44,428 bases of DNA from contig MGQA01000046.1 of the NCBI GenBank assembly GCA_001797665.1, forward strand, positions 1-44,428, written 5' to 3'. The stretch's first letter is position 1. Every line of letters begins with the position of its first letter. Positions 16,659-23,746 of the stretch are shown here, piece by piece. The position numbers and the translations under genes are program-made. This DNA is from Deltaproteobacteria bacterium GWF2_42_12 (GTDB taxonomy: Bacteria; Desulfobacterota; GWC2-55-46; UBA9637). A model generated the notes under the pieces. The model was not told the DNA's origin. It did not search any database and saw only the letters and a program-made list of their open reading frames with translations.

Positions 16659-17096
16659 ATGTTTACACAAATCAAAATGAAAAGGGATGAAAGAGGTTTT
16701 ACCCTGATAGAGCTCTTAATCGTTGTGGCTATCATAGCGATTCTGGCCGCAATAGCGATACCACAGTTTTCAGCTTACAGGCAGAGGGGTGTAAGGGCAA
16801 GCATGGTATCTGATGGAAAGAATACAGCAACGCAATTAGAGGCCTACTTTGTGGATTTTAATGCGTATGTAGTTCCTGTCGCTAACCCTTTTACTGCCAC
16901 AGGAACCACTTTAGGGACGGCAAGCGGACCAGGAGTTAGGGCTAGTGGAGCAAATAGCGTGACGGTTACATTGGTTGGCACAACTGGCTACAGTATTGAA
17001 ACTGATAACACTGCTGCTGATGGTAGTGGTTATACAAGTCCGGTCACACTGACAAACACAGGGACTTGCACTTGGGCCAGCGGTCAGACATGTTAG
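16659..17096 (+). CDS. pilA: Type IVa major pilin PilA
   Basis: The 145-residue prepilin has a short basic leader (13 residues, ending Arg-Gly), predicted cleavage before Phe, and mature N-terminus FTLIELLIVVAIIAILAAIA with Glu5 present. The globular part is short and rich in Thr, Gly and Ala. Two Cys near the end (CTWASGQTC) can form the D-region disulphide. A strong ribosome site (AAGGAGG) precedes the ATG. It is apart from the pil assembly genes and has its own sigma-54 promoter and terminator, consistent with high expression. Confidence 0.95.
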   Translation: MFTQIKMKRDERGFTLIELLIVVAIIAILAAIAIPQFSAYRQRGVRASMVSDGKNTATQLEAYFVDFNAYVVPVANPFTATGTTLGTASGPGVRASGANSVTVTLVGTTGYSIETDNTAADGSGYTSPVTLTNTGTCTWASGQTC

Positions 17097-17126
17097 TTAA
17101 TAAGCTAAGTTAGATTTTAGTAAGTG

Positions 17127-17158
17127 AAAAAGGCGTCTTTAAGAAAAGACGCCTTTTT
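17127..17158 (+). terminator. Rho-independent terminator of pilA
   Basis: The stem GGCGTCTTT/AAAGACGCC has a 4-base loop, flanked by A5 before and T5 after. It lies about 30 bases after the pilA stop. Confidence 0.93.
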
Positions 17159-17168
17159 GCTTTCAAAA

Positions 17169-18218
17169 ATGTTAAAGACTACATCTGACATGACATACAG
17201 ATCTTTAATTAGTTCCATTTTTTGCCTTACTTTTATCTTCGTCATTTTGTTTTATGCCACCCTTTCCTATCAGAGGAATGGATTGTGGAAGGATGCTATT
17301 CTGTTATGGCAGAATACAGTTAGAAAATCTCCCTTTAAGGCCAGACCGCATAATAATTTGGGTAAAGTCTACAAGGAGATGGATCTGTTGAATGATGCAA
17401 TGACAGAGTATAAAACTGCCCTTTCTATAGATCCCACCTATTACATTGCCCACAACAACCTTGGGGTTATTTACAAGGAGAAGGGGTTGTTTGAACAGGC
17501 GATAACAGCGTATAAGATTGCTCTCTCCATAAAGCCGGATTCTTACGATGTGCATAATAATCTTGGGGTTATTTATAAAGAAAAAGGTATGCTGGATGAA
17601 GCGGAAAGGATATACCGGCAGTTGATTAAACTATATCCTTCCAATTATGTCGCATTTCTAAACTTAGGGGAGCTTTATGTGGGAAAGGGGTTGTTGGGCG
17701 AGGCTGTCAAAAACCTGAAAATGGCGCTAAACCTGAACCCCAAAAACTCTGTAGCGCATTACAACCTCGGGCAAGCATATTTCAGGATGGAAAGACTTGA
17801 AGAGGCTGAAAAGGCATTTACAACAGCATTGAAGTTAGACCCCCGCTATGGATTTGCTCACACCGGAATGGGACAAATCTATATGCAGAAAGGGTTTGCT
17901 GATGAGGCCATATCAGAGTTTAGAAAGGCTGTAGAATTAGGCGGGGCAGATTCTGCAACGCATTATAATTTAGCAGTGATATACACAAAAAAAGAGTTTT
18001 GGGACGAGGCGGTGAGGGAGTATAGAGCGGTATTACAGAAAGACCCTGAGGATTGTGAAGCTCTCTATGGCGAGGCCAACGGATTAGACAAGACGGGCAA
18101 GAAGGATGAGGCAATAAAACATTACCAAGGGTTTCTGGAAACATGTGGCAAAAACACCCAATACAGTGCAATCGTCAATGTCGTTACAGCAAGGATTGAA
18201 GAAATAAAGAAACACTGA
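17169..18218 (+). CDS. TPR protein resembling the C-terminal half of a TMTC-type protein
   Basis: One transmembrane helix (LISSIFCLTFIFVILFYATL) is followed by YQRNGLWKDAILLWQNTVRK and about eight TPRs (for example AHNNLGVIYKEKGLFEQAI). This junction is what follows the membrane glycosyltransferase domain in TMTC-like proteins, so the N-terminal enzyme half seems absent here. The frame opens at a GTG (17124) inside the pilA terminator; ATG 17169 or 17187 is more likely. No ribosome site is clear. It is followed after 24 bases by a GT-C glycosyltransferase that may work with it. Confidence 0.7.
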   Translation: MLKTTSDMTYRSLISSIFCLTFIFVILFYATLSYQRNGLWKDAILLWQNTVRKSPFKARPHNNLGKVYKEMDLLNDAMTEYKTALSIDPTYYIAHNNLGVIYKEKGLFEQAITAYKIALSIKPDSYDVHNNLGVIYKEKGMLDEAERIYRQLIKLYPSNYVAFLNLGELYVGKGLLGEAVKNLKMALNLNPKNSVAHYNLGQAYFRMERLEEAEKAFTTALKLDPRYGFAHTGMGQIYMQKGFADEAISEFRKAVELGGADSATHYNLAVIYTKKEFWDEAVREYRAVLQKDPEDCEALYGEANGLDKTGKKDEAIKHYQGFLETCGKNTQYSAIVNVVTARIEEIKKH

Positions 18219-18242
18219 CTTGGTGATTTTGACAGGGAGAAC

Positions 18243-19976
18243 ATGCTGCTTATATATAAAATTGGTTTTATCGTAGGAGGTTTAAGCCTCCTGATTTTTT
18301 GTCTGGGACAACTATTCCCTATAAGCTCTGTTTATCTTACAATCATACTAATATTGTTGTTTGCAAGCCTTGCTTTTTTATTCCTGCCTGTGTTCAGAAG
18401 AGATAGGCTTGAACTATTCCGTGTAAATAAATGGCATTTTGTTTTCTTCTGTATTTTTATCGTAATTACGCTCCCTCTCGTTCTTCTCCCGCCTACAGCC
18501 CGAGATGAACTCATCGTGCATCTTGCAGTGCCAAAACTTTACCTTCAAAAGGGCAGTATCTTTGAAATCCCGTTTATGGGTTTTTCGTATGTGCCGATGA
18601 ACATAGACCTCCTCTATCTTATTCCAATGGTCTTTGGCAATGATGTGCTGCCTAAGCTGATACACTTTTGCTTTGCTATCCTGACAGCCTTGATTATATA
18701 TACATATCTTTCAAAAAAGATCGAAAGGGATTTTGCTGTGTTTGGTTTTTTCATTTTTCTAACAACACCTATAGTTATTCAACTCTCAACTACAGCATAT
18801 ATTGACCTTGGCCTTACCTTTTACTCAACGCTTGCATTGATAGGGATGCTCAAATGGAGGGAAGCGGATTTTAAGATCAAATGGTTAATCTATTCTGCTA
18901 TATCAACAGGTTTTGCCCTTGGCTCTAAGTATAGCGCCTTAATTTTATTGCTATTCTTTACCCTCACAGCTATTTACTTTTACAGTCAGGCTACAAGAAA
19001 TCAATTGAAGGCAATACAAACGGGATTTCTTTATTTTTGCGTAGCAATACTGGTGTTTTCTCCATGGTTGATCAGAAACTATCTATGGACAGGCAACCCC
19101 ATCTATCCGCTTGCTAATGGCTTATTTACCAGTGGACAAGGCATGCATTTATCTTCTTTACCGCCATTGCAGATGAGAAATCTCTTATATGGAGAGAGTC
19201 TTTGGTATATCTTGCTTATGCCTTTGCGAATATTCTGGGAAGGAAAAGATGGTTCACACCAGTATTTTGACGGTGTTCTGAACCCATTTTTTCTTCTGTT
19301 TATTCCTTTTGCCTTTATAGGTATAAAGGATAGAAATATAAAGTACTTTGCCCTCTTTGCCTTTTTCTTTTTCTTTATAGCCTTTTTTACTGTGGATATA
19401 GTAATAAGATACCTGCTGCCCATACTGCCAGTGTTTATTATATTTGTTGCTTATGGCATTAAGAAATCCTTTGAAATACGAAGGCTCAAACCCATTGCCA
19501 TGATTGCTGTTGCTGGTTTATTCATATTTAATGGCTGGTATGTTGTTAATTTATATGCGAAATATCAGCCTCAAAAGTATCTCATTGGCAAAGAGACAAG
19601 AGAACAGTATCTCTCAAGGATGCTACCAGATTATCCGGCTGTGGCGTTTGCCAACTCTATTTTGCCAGACAATGCTAAGGTTATGCTTTTATTTACTGGA
19701 GACAGGGGTTATTATTGGGAAAGGGAATATTATTATGGCGATAGGATGGGCAGCGATATTATAGATTTTGTTAAGAAGGCATCGAATGAAAAAGAATTAA
19801 GAGACAAATTTAAGGCAATAGGTATTACGCATCTTTTTGTAAGAGACTCTCTTTTTGCAAAATTTTCCAGAGATAATTTTGGTACGGATAAGATGGAAAT
19901 AATAGATAAATTTTTCAAAACGCAATTAAAGCCAATGTATAGCAAAAATGATTATACCCTTTATGAGATTATCTAA
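18243..19976 (+). CDS. GT-C family membrane glycosyltransferase (PMT/ArnT-like)
   Basis: The 577-residue protein has about 11 hydrophobic helices. The first large loop carries PPTARDELIVHLAVPKLYL, whose Asp-Glu pair is in the position of the catalytic acidic motif of PMT/ArnT-type lipid-linked sugar transferases. A periplasmic C-terminal domain follows residue 430. Such enzymes move sugars from polyprenyl carriers to proteins or lipids on the outer side of the inner membrane. The position just after pilA suggests pilin or surface-protein glycosylation, which is inference. The C-terminus appears complete. Confidence 0.75.
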   Translation: MLLIYKIGFIVGGLSLLIFCLGQLFPISSVYLTIILILLFASLAFLFLPVFRRDRLELFRVNKWHFVFFCIFIVITLPLVLLPPTARDELIVHLAVPKLYLQKGSIFEIPFMGFSYVPMNIDLLYLIPMVFGNDVLPKLIHFCFAILTALIIYTYLSKKIERDFAVFGFFIFLTTPIVIQLSTTAYIDLGLTFYSTLALIGMLKWREADFKIKWLIYSAISTGFALGSKYSALILLLFFTLTAIYFYSQATRNQLKAIQTGFLYFCVAILVFSPWLIRNYLWTGNPIYPLANGLFTSGQGMHLSSLPPLQMRNLLYGESLWYILLMPLRIFWEGKDGSHQYFDGVLNPFFLLFIPFAFIGIKDRNIKYFALFAFFFFFIAFFTVDIVIRYLLPILPVFIIFVAYGIKKSFEIRRLKPIAMIAVAGLFIFNGWYVVNLYAKYQPQKYLIGKETREQYLSRMLPDYPAVAFANSILPDNAKVMLLFTGDRGYYWEREYYYGDRMGSDIIDFVKKASNEKELRDKFKAIGITHLFVRDSLFAKFSRDNFGTDKMEIIDKFFKTQLKPMYSKNDYTLYEII

Positions 19977-19998
19977 CATGTTGCTGAAAAACTCAAAA

Positions 19999-20035
19999 AG
20001 CTGTCTTTGCGAGCGAAGCGAAGCAATCTCGTTTT
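19999..20035. repeat. Half of a CATTGCGAG-type repeat
   Basis: CTTTGCGAGCGAAGCGAAGCA followed by ATCTCG matches the left half of the palindrome at 13106-13179. No right half is present. The remaining gap (19977-20104) shows nothing else. Confidence 0.55.
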
Positions 20036-20112
20036 TTTCCCAAAAGTCAATGTCTATTTTTGGTGTCTATATTATTCTCTGCAAAAACCCAAATTTAATC
20101 CGTTTAATAGTC

Positions 20113-20141
20113 TTGACACACCTCTGATTCCACCTTATTAT
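20113..20141 (+). promoter_or_regulatory. Duplicated gyrA promoter (upstream copy)
   Basis: TTGACA (20113-20118), a 17-base spacer and TATTAT (20136-20141). Spacer bases next to -10 (ATTCCACCT) and the flanks match the intact gyrA promoter at 23599. Confidence 0.8.
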
Positions 20142-20146
20142 ATCAT

Positions 20147-20218
20147 GACAAAAATTGAAAATGGAAAAGATGAAAATGAGAAATTTTCTTACTTTCTATT
20201 TTCTTAATTTCCAAAGTC
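20147..20218. repeat. Word hairpin in the duplicated gyrA leader
   Basis: The left arm repeats GAAAATG-type words and the right arm TTTTCTTAATTTCC-type complements. The outermost GAC pairs with GTC next to the ribosome site. The word content is unrelated to the hairpin in the intact gyrA leader (23639-23731). Confidence 0.75.
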
Positions 20219-20227
20219 GGAGGTTTA

Positions 20228-20389
20228 ATGGCACAGGAAAAGATTCCGGTTTATATCGAAGACGAGATGAAAAAGTCTTATCTCGGGTATGCCATGAGCG
20301 TTATTGTCGGAAGGGCATTGCCAGATGTGCGTGATGGGCTTAAGCCTGTTCACAGGCGGATCCTTAGAACCTACTTACTTAGAACCTAG
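20228..20389 (+). pseudogene. gyrA 5' fragment (first 44 codons)
   Basis: Bases 20228-20361 match the start of gyrA (23747 onward) with three substitutions, keeping GGAGG and ATG. At 20361 the match stops and nine codons of repeat DNA lead to TAG, giving a 53-residue frame. It is a remnant of duplication or recombination, transcribed by a perfect promoter copy, and could make a short peptide. Confidence 0.9.
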
Positions 20390-20480
20390 GGACAACCCCA
20401 GAACCTACCAGAACCTACCAGAACCTACCAGAACCTACAGAACCTAACAGAACCTAAACAGAACCTAGGGACAACCCCCG
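20365..20480. repeat. Tandem AGAACCTACC array next to the transposase
   Basis: About eight copies of a roughly 10-bp unit AGAACCTA(CC) lie between two copies of AGAACCTAGGGACAACCCC (20380-20399 and 20460-20479). Units become irregular toward the right. There are no spacers, so it is not a CRISPR. Confidence 0.85.
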
Positions 20481-20488
20481 TATTTCTA

Positions 20489-20518
20489 TTGACAAAGCAC
20501 TTCAATTTCTAATAGAAT
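20489..20518 (+). promoter_or_regulatory. Promoter of the RAYT transposase gene
   Basis: TTGACA (20489-20494), an 18-base spacer and TAGAAT (20513-20518). The ATG at 20525 begins 7 bases after the -10 box, at the expected transcription start, so the mRNA should be leaderless. Confidence 0.68.
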
Positions 20519-20524
20519 TCGCCC

Positions 20525-21202
20525 ATGCCAAGGATAGCAAGGGTGGTAGTTCCCAACTACCCACACCATGTGACCCAGCGAGGGACGAATAAAACGAATA
20601 TCTTCATTGATGATGATGACCGCGGATATTTTCTGCAATGCCTAAAAGAGTCAGCCGTAAAGACAAAAACCAAGATATGGGTATATTGCTTGATGGATAA
20701 TCACTTTCATCTGCTTTTAGTGCCTGAAAAGGAGCAAGGGCTTGGTAAATGTCTTCATGGTGTCACTTTTAAATATGCCCAATACTTTAATCAGAAATAC
20801 GGAAGAAGCGGCAGGCTGTGGCAGAATCGGTACTTTTCATGCATAGTAGACAAAAATGAATACCTGTGGGTTGCTGCCAGATACATAGAAAGAAACCCGG
20901 TAAGAGCAAAAATAGTGAAGAGTGCAGAAGATTGGAAATGGTCGAGCGCCATGTTCCATATAAATGGCGGAGGAAGAGAATTCCCTGGTATACATGACTG
21001 GTTAGATGAATCGGAAAGAATAGAATACCGAAGATTCATTAAGGGTGAAGAAGGGGAGATAGAAAGGATAAGAAAGACTACATCTACTGGCAGGCCGTTA
21101 GGAGGTATGAAATTTGTGGAAGGGTTGGAAGGTCTGATAGGGAAGGTATTGAAACTCCAAAAGAGTGGAAGGCCAAGAAAGGTAAATAAAAACATGAAAT
21201 AA
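20525..21202 (+). CDS. REP-associated tyrosine transposase (Y1/TnpA_REP family)
   Basis: The 225-residue product starts MPRIARVVVPNYPHHVTQRG, as in this family. The HUH metal motif lies in MDNHFHLLLVP, and the Tyr-containing helix is in FKYAQYFNQKYGRSGRLWQ. Then come YIERNPVRA and a C-terminal TTSTGRPLGG segment. Such single-strand HUH nucleases act on dispersed palindromes. Flanking GGGACAACCCC (left) and GGGGTTGTCCCC (right) hairpins are its likely substrates. No ribosome site precedes it. It appears intact and is the only transposase in the window. Confidence 0.9.
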   Translation: MPRIARVVVPNYPHHVTQRGTNKTNIFIDDDDRGYFLQCLKESAVKTKTKIWVYCLMDNHFHLLLVPEKEQGLGKCLHGVTFKYAQYFNQKYGRSGRLWQNRYFSCIVDKNEYLWVAARYIERNPVRAKIVKSAEDWKWSSAMFHINGGGREFPGIHDWLDESERIEYRRFIKGEEGEIERIRKTTSTGRPLGGMKFVEGLEGLIGKVLKLQKSGRPRKVNKNMK

Positions 21203-21210
21203 TATAAATA

Positions 21211-21232
21211 TAGGGGTTGTCCCCCGCTTCCC
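21211..21232. repeat. GGGGTTGTCCCC hairpin, right flank of RAYT gene
   Basis: GGGGTTGTCCCC folds into a hairpin and is the inverse of GGGACAACCCC at the left flank. It joins directly onto a clipped toxin gene. Confidence 0.7.
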
Positions 21233-21240
21233 CGCTTCGT

Positions 21241-21408
21241 TATGATGGCAAGTTAGGAGAGTTGATTGCAGTAAAAGAGATAGAAACCGGTAAGTTTATG
21301 GTTGTTGTGTATAAAGAAATTAGTAGAGAAGATGGTTTTGTCATTACTGCCTTCCTGACAAAAAGGATTAAACAGATAGAAAGGAGGACCAAATTATGGC
21401 CGCTATAA
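21241..21408 (+). pseudogene. 5'-truncated toxin-like gene (same family as 35779)
   Basis: Family-like sequence begins abruptly after the repeat: GELIAVKEIETGKFMVVVYK then EDGFVITAFLTKRIKQIERR. The last half corresponds to the C-terminal half of the gene at 35779 (KCLCVVVKVLVGNLFIITAY). The N-terminal half is gone. Like that gene it overlaps a DUF2283 gene. A TTG-initiated frame from 21217 exists but would begin in repeat DNA. Confidence 0.65.
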
Positions 21409-21647
21409 ATATTAAAGAAGTCTTAAGCCTTACTCCGCAGCTGCTTCATATACCCTTTAAACGGATTTGGAGTAGTTACGATGAGAAGGCAGATGTTTTA
21501 TACCTGAATTTTAAAAAGCCAAGCCATGCTGATGATAGTGAACTTACTGATGATGATATTATCATCAGATATGAAAAAGGTGAGATTGTAGGTATTACTG
21601 TCCTTCATGCGAGTAAAAGGGGAAATGGCAATCTGGTTCAGAGTTAA
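21396..21647 (+). CDS. DUF2283 protein (probable antitoxin partner)
   Basis: The 83-residue product contains the DUF2283 core: WSSYDEKADVLYLNFKKP, then DDDIIIRYEKGEIVGITVLH. It has a good ribosome site (AAAGGAGG). It overlaps the clipped toxin gene by 13 bases. DUF2283 proteins often sit next to small toxin-like genes; the antitoxin role is inferred. Confidence 0.75.
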   Translation: MAAINIKEVLSLTPQLLHIPFKRIWSSYDEKADVLYLNFKKPSHADDSELTDDDIIIRYEKGEIVGITVLHASKRGNGNLVQS

Positions 21648-21648
21648 A

Positions 21649-21732
21649 GGGATGGTATCATATAATATGGGGGTTGTCCCCCGTCCCCCCCGGGATGGTA
21701 TCATATAATATGGGGGTTGTCCCCCGTCCCCC
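21649..21732. repeat. Two tandem 41-bp units with GGGGTTGTCCCC hairpins
   Basis: Units at 21649-21689 and 21692-21732 are identical (GGGATGGTATCATATAATAT, then a G5-TTGT-C5 hairpin, then GTCCCCC). They are probably non-autonomous relatives of the RAYT flank. They abut the broken end of the ABC ATPase gene. Confidence 0.9.
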
Positions 21733-21742
21733 GCTTCCCCCC

Positions 21743-21910
21743 TCGCATATCCTTACCGATATAGAACGTTTCTGCGACAGGGTTGGGATTATTGTCGGCG
21801 GTAAATTGAGATCGGTTGATAGGCTTGATAATCTATTGTTGGGGACAGCTACATTGGAGAATATATTTTTAAATGAAGTAGAAAAGGCAGGCGGAGGAAT
21901 AGAGATATGA
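21743..21910 (+). pseudogene. ABC transporter ATPase, C-terminal fragment
   Basis: Only the last 55 codons remain, beginning at the H-loop (SHILTDIERFCDRVGIIVGG) and ending LENIFLNEVEKAGGGIEI. Walker A, the signature and Walker B are gone. It overlaps the permease start by four bases, so it was the operon partner. Confidence 0.85.
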
Positions 21911-22719
21911 CCGCTATCTGGCCTATTGCAGTCATAACCTTTAAAGAAGGCATAAGAAACAGGGCAATCTATGGCATCTCCATATTTGCGCTCCTATTAT
22001 TGGGCGCCAATCTCCTTATCTCCAGCATGATTATGCAGGAAGTGGGAAAGGTGGCTGTGGACATGGCCCTATCCACTGTGTCGTTTGCCGGGCTGCTTCT
22101 TGTTCTGTTCATAGGCATTAATCTTATGGCAAAGGATCTGGATAAGAAGACAATCTATATGGTTTTGTCCAGACCTATTTCCAGATTTCAGTATATACTG
22201 GGCAAGTTTTTTGGAATGACCCTTCTTATCCTTGTTACCCTCTCTGTTTTAAGCATTTTTGCCGGCCTCTCTATCGTTATGGTTAAGATGAGTTATCCGG
22301 GCTATTTCCCAAGGTTTTCATGGTCAATGGTTGCATTGGCCATATCATTTACCACTTTGATGTTAATTCTCCTTTCAGCATTGAGCTTTCTCTTTGCATC
22401 CTTTGCATCTACATCGTTCATTACCTTAGTCCTGACCATTATCACCTACATAATTGGCCAATCCATAAGCGATGTTAAGGCGCTGGTGGAGGCTCCGCAG
22501 ATCGTTGGAATTCAGGTTTCGCCCCTGACCGTAAAAGTAGTGCAAATTGCCTACTACATCTTTCCCAATCTCTCTCTCTTTGACATAAAAACACAAGCAG
22601 CGCATGGTCTTGCTGTTTCACCCTCCTATATCTTCTGGGTAGTTTCTTACGGTTTCATTTATACCTGTATTGCAATTATTCTTGCCGCTATTATTTTCAG
22701 ACGCAGGGAGTTTCCGTAA
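21907..22719 (+). CDS. ABC-2 type transporter permease (NosY/Nat-like)
   Basis: The 270-residue protein has six hydrophobic helices and the start pattern AVITFKEGIRNRAIYGISIF common to ABC-2 permeases. DLDKKTIYMVLSRPISRFQY is a typical cytoplasmic loop. It would form an exporter with the ATPase encoded just upstream, but that gene is reduced to a fragment, so it is an orphan unless another ATPase serves it. Substrate is unknown. Its stop overlaps the next ATG (TAATG). Confidence 0.85.
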   Translation: MTAIWPIAVITFKEGIRNRAIYGISIFALLLLGANLLISSMIMQEVGKVAVDMALSTVSFAGLLLVLFIGINLMAKDLDKKTIYMVLSRPISRFQYILGKFFGMTLLILVTLSVLSIFAGLSIVMVKMSYPGYFPRFSWSMVALAISFTTLMLILLSALSFLFASFASTSFITLVLTIITYIIGQSISDVKALVEAPQIVGIQVSPLTVKVVQIAYYIFPNLSLFDIKTQAAHGLAVSPSYIFWVVSYGFIYTCIAIILAAIIFRRREFP

Positions 22720-23561
22720 TGAAACGTTTTCTTGCCGTTAGTTTGCTCTGCATCCTTCTTGCCCTTCATCTTTTTACCCTCGGAAGGGCTGCACATCAAA
22801 GAAAAACCCTTCCCAGAAATGTGGATTACAGCTATGTCCTGCCATCGCCGATATTAAAGATAACTGCACTTGAGTTTGACGGCCTTGCCTCTGACTTTCT
22901 TTTTTTACAGGCCCTGGTTTTTGAGGGAAGCACATTTGAGCGAAAAGAAAGACCAAGGGTGAAGGAATGGGAATACAGATGGATGTATAATACCTTGAGC
23001 GCGTCAACGGATTTAGACCCCTATTTCTTTGACCCTTATTACTTTGGAAATGCAAACCTAACATGGGAAGGAAATCTGATAAGAGAAACTAACACCATGC
23101 TGGATAAAGGCAGCCGTTACAGGGATTGGGACTGGATGCTGCCGTTTTATATCGGGTTCAATAATTTTTATTTTCTGCAGGATAATGAAAAGGCATCTGA
23201 ATATCTTATGGAGGCATCCAAACGGCCAAACTCGCCGAGCTTGCTGCCAACGCTTGCAGCGCGCTTGGCATATAAGGGGAAAAAAACGGAAAACGCAGTA
23301 ATATTCCTGCAGGAGATTATTAAAAAAACAGATGATGAGTCAACAAAGAAAACTTACGAAAAGCGGCTGAATGCCCTAAAAGGTATTCTATTTTTAGAGA
23401 GGGCAGTAGTTGCTTATCAGGATAGATTTAAAAAGCCACCGGAGAAATTGGATGAGCTGATGACAAAAGATGTAATAAGAGAAATCCCACAAGACCCTTA
23501 TGGCGGCGAGTTTTATATTGATAAAGACGGCTCAATAAAGACTACGAGCAATCTGAGATAA
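22719..23561 (+). CDS. Hypothetical exported protein with TPR-like helices
   Basis: I do not recognise a named family. There is an N-terminal signal or anchor (FLAVSLLCILLALHLFTLG). The body has a conserved-looking WYNTLSASTDLDPYFFDPYY-like stretch (MYNTLSASTDLDPYFFDPYY) and TPR-like helices (KASEYLMEASKRPNSPSLLP). The end, FKKPPEKLDELMTKDVIREI and PQDPYGGEFYID, resembles the pseudopilin-like tail found in type II secretion-type proteins. It is translationally coupled to the permease. Confidence 0.7.
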   Translation: MKRFLAVSLLCILLALHLFTLGRAAHQRKTLPRNVDYSYVLPSPILKITALEFDGLASDFLFLQALVFEGSTFERKERPRVKEWEYRWMYNTLSASTDLDPYFFDPYYFGNANLTWEGNLIRETNTMLDKGSRYRDWDWMLPFYIGFNNFYFLQDNEKASEYLMEASKRPNSPSLLPTLAARLAYKGKKTENAVIFLQEIIKKTDDESTKKTYEKRLNALKGILFLERAVVAYQDRFKKPPEKLDELMTKDVIREIPQDPYGGEFYIDKDGSIKTTSNLR

Positions 23562-23598
23562 CTCTCTTTTTTCCATCTTATAACATGCCTTAATAATC

Positions 23599-23627
23599 TT
23601 GACAGTCATATAATTCCACCTTATTAT
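23599..23627 (+). promoter_or_regulatory. gyrA promoter
   Basis: TTGACA (23599-23604), a 17-base spacer and TATTAT (23622-23627). A diverged second copy lies at 20113. Confidence 0.85.
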
Positions 23628-23638
23628 ATCAAGGATAA

Positions 23639-23731
23639 AATACAGGCTATAGGCTATGGGCAATGGGCTATAGGGGAAGACTAAAGGCATAGAATTTTCC
23701 TATAGCCTATCACCTATTGCCCCATGCCTGT
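23639..23731. repeat. Word hairpin in the gyrA leader
   Basis: The left arm ACAGGCTATAGGCTATGGGC and the GGGCTATAGG that follows pair with the right arm CCTATAGCCTATCACC and GCCCCATGCCTGT. It lies between promoter and ribosome site. The duplicated leader has an unrelated hairpin at the same place. Confidence 0.8.
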
Positions 23732-23746
23732 CTTTTTGGAGGTTTA

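Noticed and set aside
17124-17168. GTG start of the TPR gene at 17124
   Set aside because: These codons are the pilA terminator stem and T-run; initiation there is implausible.
20365-20480. Tandem AGAACCTACC units as a possible CRISPR array
   Set aside because: The 10-bp units follow each other without unique spacers, and no cas genes are near.
21674-21742. Start of an ORF covering the ABC ATPase fragment
   Set aside because: The first residues come from GGGGTTGTCCCC repeats; only from 21743 is there family sequence.
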